Source: an uncultured Coprococcus sp. (lineage in GTDB: Bacteria > Bacillota_A > Clostridia > Lachnospirales > Lachnospiraceae). Taken from it: DNA of 18,871 nucleotides. The notes beneath the pieces were generated by a model that worked only from the letters and a program-made list of their open reading frames with translations, searched no databases and was not told the origin of the DNA. Each line of letters opens with the position of its first letter. The first letter of the stretch is position 1. Both the position numbers and the translations under genes were made by a program. Shown one piece after another: positions 12,264 through 18,871 of the stretch. The stretch is from contig CAAGAB010000092.1 in NCBI GenBank assembly GCA_900767685.1, positions 1-18,871 on the forward strand. The letters run 5' to 3'.

Positions 12264-15170
12264 TTATCTTTTTATCTTCATCTCGTTTGATGCTGCGCTG
12301 TAAGAGCTGCCCTTAAATGCACGTACATAGTAGTAATATGTTTTTCCCTTTGATGCACTTCTGTCATTCCAGCTCAAATTGCTTGTACCATTAACTTTCT
12401 TAACAAGTGCATATTTGCCTCCTGATATCTTTCTGTACACTCTGTATTCCGTGGCACCGGCGGACTTTGTCCAGCTTACTGTCACCCCTGTACTGGCTGT
12501 TCTTGTCTTTACAGTTACAGATTTCAGATAAAGTCTTGTGGACTTGGTGTATGTTCCTACATTGTTTCCGACATAAGGCTTTACGAGATAGGTGTATGTG
12601 GTTCCGGACTTTGCCGTCTTATCCAGGTATGTTACAACTGCAGCATTTACTGTCTTTATGCAACTGTATGTCCCGGTTCCGGCTTTCCTATATATCTTGT
12701 ATGAACCTGCGCCTCCAACCTTATTCCAGGCAAGCTTTACTCCGTTTGAAGCATTTGCTGTTTTTATCCTTGCCGTTCCAACAAAGCATCTGCCCTCTTC
12801 CGTTCCGGCACCTACCACATTTCCTCTGTATGCCTGAACCTTGTATGTATATGTCACTCCGCTTGTAACCTTTGTGTCAGTAAATGCAAGTGTGTTCGCC
12901 CCGGTAACCTTCTTTAACAGCGCATACTGTCCCTTTCCGGACTTTCTGTATATATAGTATCCGGATGCATTCTTCTCTGATGTCCATGAGATCTTTATTC
13001 CCGTGGAGGATACGGCTGTTTTTACTGTGACCTTGCTCAGCTTCAACATGGCAATTGGACTCTTCTTTGTGATTCCACAGTTGACACATGTGTATTCCTT
13101 TGTACCCGCGCTTGTGTAGGTCGGTTCCTTTGTCACTACTCCACTATCCCATACGTGACTCGTACATACCAGCTTGGCTATCGTCTCGGTCTTGGTTGTT
13201 CCGCAGTTTGTACAGGTGTACTTCTTTGTTCCTGTACTTGTGTAGGTCGGTTCCTTTATAACTACTCCGGCATCCCATACGTGACTCGTACACACCAGCT
13301 TGGCTATCGTTTCGGTCTTGGTCTCACCGCAGTTTGTACAGGTATATTTCTTCTCACCAGTACTTGTATATGTTGGCTTCTTCGTCACTACTCCGGCATC
13401 CCACGCATGCTTTGTACATACCAGCTTGGCTATCGTTTCGGTCTTGGTCTCACCGCAATTTGTACAGGTGTACTTCTTGGTTCCTGTACTTGTGTAGGTC
13501 GGCGCCTTTGTCACCACTCCGCTATCCCATGCGTGGCTTGTACATACCAGCTTGGCTATCGTTTCAGTCTTGGTTGTTCCGCAGTTTATACAGGTGTACT
13601 TCTTGGTTCCTGTACTCGTGTAAGTTGGCTCCTTTGTCACCACTCCAGCATCCCACTTGTGGCTTATGCACATCTCGAATGTATACTCGGCATACTCCTT
13701 GTTATACTTGCTTGAATTGCTTGAATCCTTAGTTTTCTTTATATTAGGAGAATCTGTAATAAAATACACCAGCTTACCATACTGTTCTCCAAACGCATAT
13801 AAATTATTTCCTGTTGAACTATTATACTGTGTTCGTATATTTATAAGCTCTGTAGGAATTACATTTGTCGATGTTATATCTATCTTGTTCAAGCTATCCG
13901 GAGTCGTAAAATATAAATTATCACCTCGGAGATATATTGAACTATAAACACCAGGATAATACCCACCACTCGGAGTTGTCCATTTTGCAGTGCCCGAATA
14001 CAAAACCTTGTTTATGTTAGTCGAATACTGGTACTTATTTATGTTAAATGATGTTTTCGAACTGCCCTCACTTATGCTATACCAATAACCGTCTTTATAA
14101 AAAATAGCTTTCTTAATACCATTCCAGAACTTACCACTCTCATAAGTGGTGTCCACCGCTGTCGTATATGTATCTCCCCACTGTGCGCTGACAACCATAT
14201 CCGTTCTGTCCTTAGTATGGTTGATGAGTGTATTCTTATTCATTGTATCAAAGCTGACAAGGAAATAATCATGATATGATCTTCCAGGCATATCCCACAC
14301 CGGATCGTCCCAAGTTGCATCTATGTGATACCATTTTCCATGTATCTTAACTATGTTCCACGCGTGATTGATATTTTCACTTGATGCGATTGCACATGAA
14401 AGACCAGCCTCTCTTAGCAGATAAAACATAGTCTCGGCATATCCCTGACACACACAACTATGTTTAACCAAAGCTCCATACATATCGTACCCGTGATTTG
14501 CAGCAATCGTTCCATTGAAATAATCCTCATATGCATATGCAACTGTGGATGTGAGATACTCATGATATGCAAGTACTATCTCTTCATCGCTCATTCCACT
14601 GGTATCTATCTTACTCTTGACTTCCTGAAGTGCAGCATCAAGCTCCTGCTGCTCCTCCTTTGCATTTGTCAAATATGTAAATGCTATTTTGGTGATTGAA
14701 GAGCCAGAAGTCCAATATGTATAGCCTCCCGATAGACTGATAAACTCGGGATGAGAATTGATAATAGATCTTACTGCCCCGTTATTAATATCGTCTCTCG
14801 TAAGGCCAAGTTCCGATACATCTATACTCGTCTGCCCCGCCTTGATTCCTTCAACAATAAGCTTCTCAAGTGCTGTTGCATCATATGTAGATGCCAGTGA
14901 AGCCGCACCATCCTGCTGCTCAACGACAACGCCAAGTCCGCCTTTCTGCAAAGTGTCGTCCAGATCATCATACCCTACCGTAACCTGACTCTCATCTGAA
15001 CTTACCCGTGGCTGATCAGATGCATATGCCCCCACTTTACCACCTGTCAATAGCACAACCGCCGCCGAAAATGCCAAGGCACCGATACAGATTTTTCTGC
15101 TCAGCCCCCTTAACAACTCAGACCTTATACTGCCTGCCACCGCTCTATATGATTCCCTCTTTTTTATCAT
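12264..15170 (-). CDS. Secreted transglutaminase-like protein with five tandem Cys/His modules and three Fn3-like modules
   Basis: 968 residues from ATG 15170, chosen for AAGGAGGAG just upstream; the frame is open to 15320 but that part contains the promoter. Hydrophobic segment 28-42 and AYA-SDQ give a signal peptide (cleavage after A50). Transglutaminase-like core about 190-300: C241 in CVCQGYAETM, H269 in NHAWN, D284 in WYHIDATWDDP. Next an aromatic-rich region at 330-480. Then five 42-residue units starting at C501, C543, C585, C627 and C669, each C-x2-H-x-W ... Y-T-C-x-N-C-G. Finally three fibronectin-III-like repeats (about 711-797, 798-882, 883-968), ending in the same KR style as the paralogue. 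Extracellular; possible peptide or glycan cross-linking role is inferred only. A Lys/Ser-rich linker at 478-492 separates the halves. Confidence 0.88.
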   Translation of the reverse strand: MIKKRESYRAVAGSIRSELLRGLSRKICIGALAFSAAVVLLTGGKVGAYASDQPRVSSDESQVTVGYDDLDDTLQKGGLGVVVEQQDGAASLASTYDATALEKLIVEGIKAGQTSIDVSELGLTRDDINNGAVRSIINSHPEFISLSGGYTYWTSGSSITKIAFTYLTNAKEEQQELDAALQEVKSKIDTSGMSDEEIVLAYHEYLTSTVAYAYEDYFNGTIAANHGYDMYGALVKHSCVCQGYAETMFYLLREAGLSCAIASSENINHAWNIVKIHGKWYHIDATWDDPVWDMPGRSYHDYFLVSFDTMNKNTLINHTKDRTDMVVSAQWGDTYTTAVDTTYESGKFWNGIKKAIFYKDGYWYSISEGSSKTSFNINKYQYSTNINKVLYSGTAKWTTPSGGYYPGVYSSIYLRGDNLYFTTPDSLNKIDITSTNVIPTELINIRTQYNSSTGNNLYAFGEQYGKLVYFITDSPNIKKTKDSSNSSKYNKEYAEYTFEMCISHKWDAGVVTKEPTYTSTGTKKYTCINCGTTKTETIAKLVCTSHAWDSGVVTKAPTYTSTGTKKYTCTNCGETKTETIAKLVCTKHAWDAGVVTKKPTYTSTGEKKYTCTNCGETKTETIAKLVCTSHVWDAGVVIKEPTYTSTGTKKYTCTNCGTTKTETIAKLVCTSHVWDSGVVTKEPTYTSAGTKEYTCVNCGITKKSPIAMLKLSKVTVKTAVSSTGIKISWTSEKNASGYYIYRKSGKGQYALLKKVTGANTLAFTDTKVTSGVTYTYKVQAYRGNVVGAGTEEGRCFVGTARIKTANASNGVKLAWNKVGGAGSYKIYRKAGTGTYSCIKTVNAAVVTYLDKTAKSGTTYTYLVKPYVGNNVGTYTKSTRLYLKSVTVKTRTASTGVTVSWTKSAGATEYRVYRKISGGKYALVKKVNGTSNLSWNDRSASKGKTYYYYVRAFKGSSYSAASNEMKIKR
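13041..13670 (-). repeat. Five tandem 126-bp coding repeats
   Basis: Units lie at 13545-13670, 13419-13544, 13293-13418, 13167-13292 and 13041-13166. Each encodes 42 residues, with C-x2-H at the start and C-x2-C about 23 residues later. The central units are nearly identical in DNA, while the last decays after residue 700. The near-identity suggests recent expansion and likely copy-number variation between strains. Confidence 0.92.
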
Positions 15171-15231
15171 AAAACTCCTCCTTAAACGATACGTTCCAAC
15201 CTTATATTTCCGTTCATCCCTCAATACTTTT

Positions 15232-15237
15232 ATTATA
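15232..15237 (-). promoter_or_regulatory. -10 element of the longer transglutaminase-like gene
   Basis: Perfect TATAAT on the minus strand, about 62 nt before the start codon. No convincing -35 lies 16-18 nt upstream, which suggests activator dependence. Confidence 0.45.
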
Positions 15238-15495
15238 TAGATTTTTGACACTGTTCGATAGCTTTTTACCTCACTTTTGTACATCTTGTAGGAATTGACA
15301 AATTGCGCAACTTTGAGCAATTCATGATATCTTAATCACAAGCAATTATATCTCTTATTTCAAGCCGTTTTTCTTAGTTATGTACAATATTGTCCTGATG
15401 AATGGCAGTGTATATATTTTGTGTATTTTGCACAAATTAAAATGTATTATCAAATTGCAATTGAATTATTTGCCTATTTGTGCTACCTTTAAATA

Positions 15496-15525
15496 GCAAA
15501 CTGTGCAACCGTTTGCGCGTATATT
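15496..15525 (+). promoter_or_regulatory. LacI/GalR-like operator candidate at the beta-galactosidase promoter
   Basis: GCAACCGTTTGC (15505-15516) is a 12-bp dyad with one mismatched pair and a central CG, the style of LacI-family operators and a partial match to catabolite-responsive elements. A further GCAAAC at 15496-15501 gives a perfect 6-bp inverted repeat with GTTTGC. A candidate -10 TATATT is at 15520-15525; no good -35 is present. Confidence 0.4.
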
Positions 15526-15585
15526 TTACACTAAAAACAGATAACATAGAGCACATTACCTTTATTTACAGGAGATGACAGATAA

Positions 15586-17628
15586 ATGAACAAAAACAAG
15601 CTTTTTCCACAGATAAACGGAATACTACACGGCGGTGATTACAATGCTGAACAGTGGCTTGACCGCCCTGATATTCTGGCAAAGGATATCGAGATGATGA
15701 AGGAGGCAGGAATGACTTCCGCTACTCTTGGGGTTTTCTCATGGTCAGCTTACGAACCTGTTGAGGGCGAATATCATTTTGACTGGCTGAAAGACGTTAT
15801 GGATAATCTTTATAATGCAGGAATTTACACAGTTCTCGCAACACCATCGGGCGGCAAACCGGCATGGATGGCACAGAAGTATCCTGAGATCAGGCGTGTG
15901 GATTCATATGACGTCAGGGAACACCAGGGCGTCCGTGAGAACCACTGCATGAGCTCACCTGTATACAGAGAAAAAGTTGACAATATCATCCGTCAGCTCC
16001 ACGCCCATGTGGGAAACCATCCGGGACTCATCATGTGGCATGTGTCAAATGAGCTTGGCGGGGAGTGCTACTGTCGTCTCTGTGTGAAGAGATTTCAGAA
16101 TTATCTTGCAGAGAAGTTCGACCACGACATAAACAAGCTGAACAAGGCATGGTGGACAACCTTCTGGAGTCATTCCTACAATGATTTCTCCCAGATCGAG
16201 CCGCCTTATAAAAATGGAGATTTCAGCATTATGGGACTGAATCTCGAATGGAAGAGATTCACCACATGGAACATGAACGATTACATGAAGTCAGAGATAA
16301 AGCTCCTCAGAGAACTCACCCCTGACATACCGATAACTACCAACTTTATGCAGCTCTATGACGGTCTCGACTACAGACCGATGGCAAAGGAGCTGGATGT
16401 GATCTCATGGGATTCATACCCTAGATTCCACAATGACTACGAGAGTCTTGCGGATGTCATGGGTCAGAATACATTTGACCACGCGGTTATGAGATCCATG
16501 AAGAAGGATAAACCTTTCATGCTCATGGAGAGCGCACCTGGACTTGTAAACTGGCATCCATACAACAAACTAAAAAGACCGGGCATCCACAAGCTGTTCT
16601 CATACAATGCGATAGCCTGCGGTTCTGATACTGTCCAGTACTTCCAGTGGAGAAAGGGCAGAGGCTCATTTGAACAGTATCACGGAGCTGTTGTGGATCA
16701 TCTTGGAACAAATGATACCAGGATATTCAAGGAAGTTGCCGCTCTCGGCGCAGAGCTTGACGGTCTGTCCGAGATAACCGGAACACTCATCAGATCAAAA
16801 GTGGCACTGCTGTTCGACTGGGACAACATGTGGGCTATAGATGATGTAAAGGCTCTTGGACAGGAGTCCAAGAAATATCCCGAGACATGCATGTCCGTAT
16901 ATAAGGAACTGACAAAACGTGGCATCGATGTGAATGTCATCGCATCCGATGAACCACTTGAAGATTATGATGTGGTAGTGGCACCTATGCTCTACATGCT
17001 CAGGGATGGTGCCGCCGAATCTCTCGCTGCATTTGTAAAGAGGGGCGGTCAGCTTCTGGCCACATACTTCACCGGCTATGTTGACAAGGATCAGCTCTGT
17101 ATCCTTGGAGGATTCCCGGGAAATGGACTTACAGATGTATTCGGAATCATCAGTGAGGAGATCGATACTCTGTACCCATCCGACAGAAACAGCGTGACTT
17201 TCACAGACGGAAGCTCATGTGAACTTCGGGACTATGCGGAGATCCTGAGGATTGGGACAGCGGATGTGCTTGGAACCTATGATTCAGACTTCTATGCAGG
17301 GAATGCAGCAGTGACGGTGAACAGCTACGGCAAGGGTAAGGCCTACTACGTGGCTGCAAGAATAGATTACAGTAAACTCGGTGAGATCATGGAGAATATG
17401 CTGACAGATGCCGGAATAGCCACAAAGAGTCTCCCTGACGGAGTTCAGTATCACTGCAGATACGCAGATGACGGAACCTCATATGGTTTCTACCTGAATA
17501 ATACCGATGAACCTCAGTCCATATCCGATGTTCATGGAACCAATATTCAGACTCAGAATGTAGTTGATGGAGAGCTTGAGTTAACCCCGCTCGGAGTCGC
17601 CATCATCAAAGAAAAACAATTAATATAA
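15586..17628 (+). CDS. Beta-galactosidase, glycoside hydrolase family 42
   Basis: 680 residues; ATG 15586 follows AGGAG with 11-nt spacing. No signal peptide, so it acts in the cytoplasm on imported galactosides, releasing terminal beta-galactose. The TIM-barrel domain begins HGGDYNAEQW (15-24). The acid/base is E156 in WHVSNELGG and the nucleophile E315 in FMLMESAPG. Four cysteines that bind zinc in GH42 are present: C121 (HCMSS) and C161, C163, C166 (ECYCRLC). Length matches the family's three-domain form, and the C-terminus runs to a normal end. Substrate could be lactose, galacto-oligosaccharides or arabinogalactan fragments; no transporter or regulator gene is adjacent in the window to decide. 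A LacI-type operator candidate lies upstream. Confidence 0.95.
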   Translation: MNKNKLFPQINGILHGGDYNAEQWLDRPDILAKDIEMMKEAGMTSATLGVFSWSAYEPVEGEYHFDWLKDVMDNLYNAGIYTVLATPSGGKPAWMAQKYPEIRRVDSYDVREHQGVRENHCMSSPVYREKVDNIIRQLHAHVGNHPGLIMWHVSNELGGECYCRLCVKRFQNYLAEKFDHDINKLNKAWWTTFWSHSYNDFSQIEPPYKNGDFSIMGLNLEWKRFTTWNMNDYMKSEIKLLRELTPDIPITTNFMQLYDGLDYRPMAKELDVISWDSYPRFHNDYESLADVMGQNTFDHAVMRSMKKDKPFMLMESAPGLVNWHPYNKLKRPGIHKLFSYNAIACGSDTVQYFQWRKGRGSFEQYHGAVVDHLGTNDTRIFKEVAALGAELDGLSEITGTLIRSKVALLFDWDNMWAIDDVKALGQESKKYPETCMSVYKELTKRGIDVNVIASDEPLEDYDVVVAPMLYMLRDGAAESLAAFVKRGGQLLATYFTGYVDKDQLCILGGFPGNGLTDVFGIISEEIDTLYPSDRNSVTFTDGSSCELRDYAEILRIGTADVLGTYDSDFYAGNAAVTVNSYGKGKAYYVAARIDYSKLGEIMENMLTDAGIATKSLPDGVQYHCRYADDGTSYGFYLNNTDEPQSISDVHGTNIQTQNVVDGELELTPLGVAIIKEKQLI

Positions 17629-17646
17629 TTATGGTAATGACTTATC

Positions 17647-17668
17647 TTCCTGTCTTACCCTACAGGAA
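17647..17668 (+). terminator. Hairpin just after the beta-galactosidase gene
   Basis: TTCCTGT (17647-17653), 8-nt loop, ACAGGAA (17662-17668), followed after a few A/T bases by a T-rich stretch near 17676-17688. A weak first terminator for the GH42 gene, with the stronger one at 17795. Confidence 0.45.
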
Positions 17669-17794
17669 AATATAGTTTTTATATTTTGCAGTCTGCCTGT
17701 TGCTAAAGCCGTACCTCCCTCCCGGATAATATCTGAAATTTATCCTTTGCGGTCAGACACGCCAGGTGGAACATATACCTTAAAACCTTTTTAA
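17669..17794. other. Non-coding spacer with small inverted repeats
   Basis: No gene found. GGATAA (17724-17729) pairs with TTATCC (17740-17745), and CCTTTT-T-AAAAGG (17786-17798) is a perfect 13-bp palindrome abutting the next terminator. No known riboswitch or small RNA was recognised. Confidence 0.4.
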
Positions 17795-17841
17795 AAGGCG
17801 GTGATACCTTAATATTGTGTATCACCGCCTTGTGTTTTTTT
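17795..17841. terminator. Strong 13-bp-stem terminator between GH42 and PPK2 genes
   Basis: AAGGCGGTGATAC (17795-17807), 11-nt loop, GTATCACCGCCTT (17819-17831), a perfect stem followed by GTGTTTTTTT on the plus strand. On the minus strand the stem is followed by TTTTAAAAAGG, so it may act for the convergent ppk2 gene too. Confidence 0.85.
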
Positions 17842-17847
17842 CTTTAC

Positions 17848-17883
17848 ACATGTTTGTTTCAAACATGTCTGTTTCAAATGTGT
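17848..17883. repeat. 9-bp hairpin and GTTTCAAA direct repeats downstream of the PPK2 gene
   Basis: ACATGTTTG (17848-17856), loop TTT, CAAACATGT (17860-17868), then a partial copy with TGTTTCAAATGTGT reaching 17883. The second copy can pair imperfectly with the first arm, so two alternative hairpins exist. No T-run follows on the minus strand. Confidence 0.4.
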
Positions 17884-17925
17884 TAGATCTTTCTGGATAT
17901 CGGGTGATCGCATCCGGCGCCATCA

Positions 17926-18871
17926 TTAATTGTCGAGATGTTCAAGCTTATCCTCTATCGCCTTAATCACAATCTTAAGAGCTTTTATTCTTGCATACTT
18001 TTTATCATTTGACTCCAGTATGTGCCAAGGTGCAAAGCTTGTGTTGGTCTTTTCCAGCATCTCATCAACTGCCACCTCGTAGCTATCCCATTTATCACGG
18101 TTTCGCCAGTCCTCATCAGTGATCTTCCAGCGTTTCTCTGGTGTATTCTGCCTGAGTGTGAACCTCTCAAGCTGCGTGTCTTTGTCGATCTGTACCCAGA
18201 ATTTGATGACTACAGCTCCCCAGTCATGCAGTTCCTTCTCAAATTCATTTATCTCATTGTATGCCCGCTGCCAATCGTTCTCCGAGCAGAAGCCCTCAAG
18301 TCTCTCAACCATGACTCTTCCATACCAGGTTCTGTCAAATATAGCCACATGCCCGGACTTTGGAAGTCTTGTCCAGAATCTCCACAGGAAATGCCTTGCC
18401 TTCTCATGCGGTTCCGGACTTGCTATAGGATTTACCACATAACCACGGGCATCAAGTGCCTCCGCTATCCTTTTGATATTTCCACCTTTGCCTGCCGCAT
18501 CCCAGCCCTCGTATCCGATGATGACCGGTATCTTCTTCTGATAAAGTTCATTGTGCAGTCTGCCGAGCTTCTTCTGCAGCTTGCCGAGTTCTTCCTTGTA
18601 CTCCTCATCCGTCAGTTTCTTATCGAGAGACACCTCGGAAAGTTTCGGAATCTTCTTGAGCGCAAATGTATTCTGCAGTATAGGCACTGCATGTCCCTGA
18701 TTGAGCAGCGCAGTCTCTATTCCCTGATTGATGATATCGAGTATCTGAAGTTCTGCCCATTTTCTCTCCTTCGCATCTATCATGTACCACGGTGCATTTG
18801 ACAGATTGGTGTCATACATAAAGCTGTCAAACGCCTCAAGATACTCGTCATACTTTTTGTTCTGCTTCAGA
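17926..18871 (-). CDS. Polyphosphate:AMP phosphotransferase, tandem PPK2 type (5' part outside window)
   Basis: C-terminal 314 residues; the frame is open to the window edge, and an in-frame ATG at 18819 is internal. The first visible part (LEAFDSFMYDT ... APWYMIDAKERKWA) matches the closing segment of one PPK2 domain, and a complete second PPK2 domain follows. The second has Walker A GYEGWDAAGKGGN, FLWRFWTRLP, Walker B-like FDRTWYGRVMVER, and its own ending NTSFAPWHILESNDKKYARI. Two fused domains are the mark of the class that phosphorylates AMP to ADP with polyphosphate, expected at about 500 residues in total. Cytoplasmic; links polyphosphate stores to nucleotide energy. A single-domain PPK2 with a long N-terminus is unlikely given the duplicated ending motif. 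Confidence 0.92.
   Translation of the reverse strand, partial: LKQNKKYDEYLEAFDSFMYDTNLSNAPWYMIDAKERKWAELQILDIINQGIETALLNQGHAVPILQNTFALKKIPKLSEVSLDKKLTDEEYKEELGKLQKKLGRLHNELYQKKIPVIIGYEGWDAAGKGGNIKRIAEALDARGYVVNPIASPEPHEKARHFLWRFWTRLPKSGHVAIFDRTWYGRVMVERLEGFCSENDWQRAYNEINEFEKELHDWGAVVIKFWVQIDKDTQLERFTLRQNTPEKRWKITDEDWRNRDKWDSYEVAVDEMLEKTNTSFAPWHILESNDKKYARIKALKIVIKAIEDKLEHLDN

Larger units (their letters stand above)
15171..15585. other. 415-bp divergent control region with several GCAA/TTGC inverted repeats
   Basis: Non-coding AT-rich DNA between two divergent genes. Inverted or palindromic elements: AATTGC (15301-15306) with GCAATT (15317-15322), enclosing the palindrome TTGCGCAA (15303-15310); ACAATATTGT (15384-15393); TTTGTG (15418-15423) with CACAAA (15431-15436); AATTGCAATT (15453-15462); GCAAAC (15496-15501) with GTTTGC (15511-15516). 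No terminator or RNA gene was recognised. Confidence 0.5.

Noticed and set aside
13041..13670. Regular repeats as a possible CRISPR array
   Set aside because: The period is 126 bp with no unique spacers, and the repeats are entirely in-frame coding sequence.
13155..13715. 186-codon open frame on the plus strand with repeated QLGYRFGLG-type peptides
   Set aside because: It is antisense to the 126-bp repeats of the secreted protein; its repeats merely mirror those on the true coding strand, and no ribosome site precedes it.
15171..15320. 50-codon N-terminal extension of the longer transglutaminase-like protein
   Set aside because: The stretch contains the TATAAT at 15232-15237, and the strong ribosome site and signal peptide place the start at 15170.

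Overview
The window looks like a chromosomal segment of a low-to-moderate GC Gram-positive anaerobe, most likely a gut member of Clostridia/Lachnospiraceae. This is an inference from strong purine-rich Shine-Dalgarno sites (AGGAGG type), sigma-A style promoters, FtsE and uracil permease/Upp sequences of Firmicutes type, a clostridial-type citrate synthase, a DUF6110-like protein paired with a heavy-metal ATPase, and secreted transglutaminase-like proteins with fibronectin-like repeats. I saw no rRNA, tRNA, transposase, phage gene or CRISPR array. The gene content reads as ordinary chromosome with one surface-protein region.

Layout. 1-362 (-) is the 5' part of ftsE, divergent from a uracil-salvage pair: uraA-type permease (766-2154) and upp (2251-2880), closed by a long hairpin terminator. 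A promoter overlapping that terminator's T-tract leads into a ~190-nt leader and the pair nth (endonuclease III) and gltA (citrate synthase), ending at a terminator at 5294-5357 shared with convergent trxA (5462-5773, -). Next on the minus strand is a two-gene metal-export unit: a small one-helix DUF6110-like protein (8061-8375) followed 14 nt later by a P1B-type ATPase (5929-8046, TTG start). A CmpB-type membrane protein (8728-9720, +) runs the other way.

9796-15170 (-) carries two adjacent paralogous secreted proteins. Each has a signal peptide, a transglutaminase-like Cys-His-Asp core, a mid region, Cys-x2-His...Cys-x2-Cys modules (one copy versus five tandem 126-bp copies) and three fibronectin-III-like modules. 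A 415-bp divergent control region rich in GCAA/TTGC inverted repeats separates them from a cytoplasmic GH42 beta-galactosidase (15586-17628, +). A perfect 13-bp stem terminator follows, and the window ends inside a tandem-PPK2 polyphosphate:AMP phosphotransferase (17926-18871, -).

Most interesting points: (1) the small membrane protein plus HMA-degenerate P1B ATPase, which recalls the mycobacterial PacL-CtpC pairs but has SCA instead of CPC in the metal-translocation helix; (2) the duplicated transglutaminase proteins with an expandable candidate zinc-binding repeat array; (3) a direct repeat matching the WalR consensus on top of the ftsE promoter; (4) several unassigned palindromes or repeats at promoters (8414-8429, 8574-8591, 12204-12216, 15496-15517).
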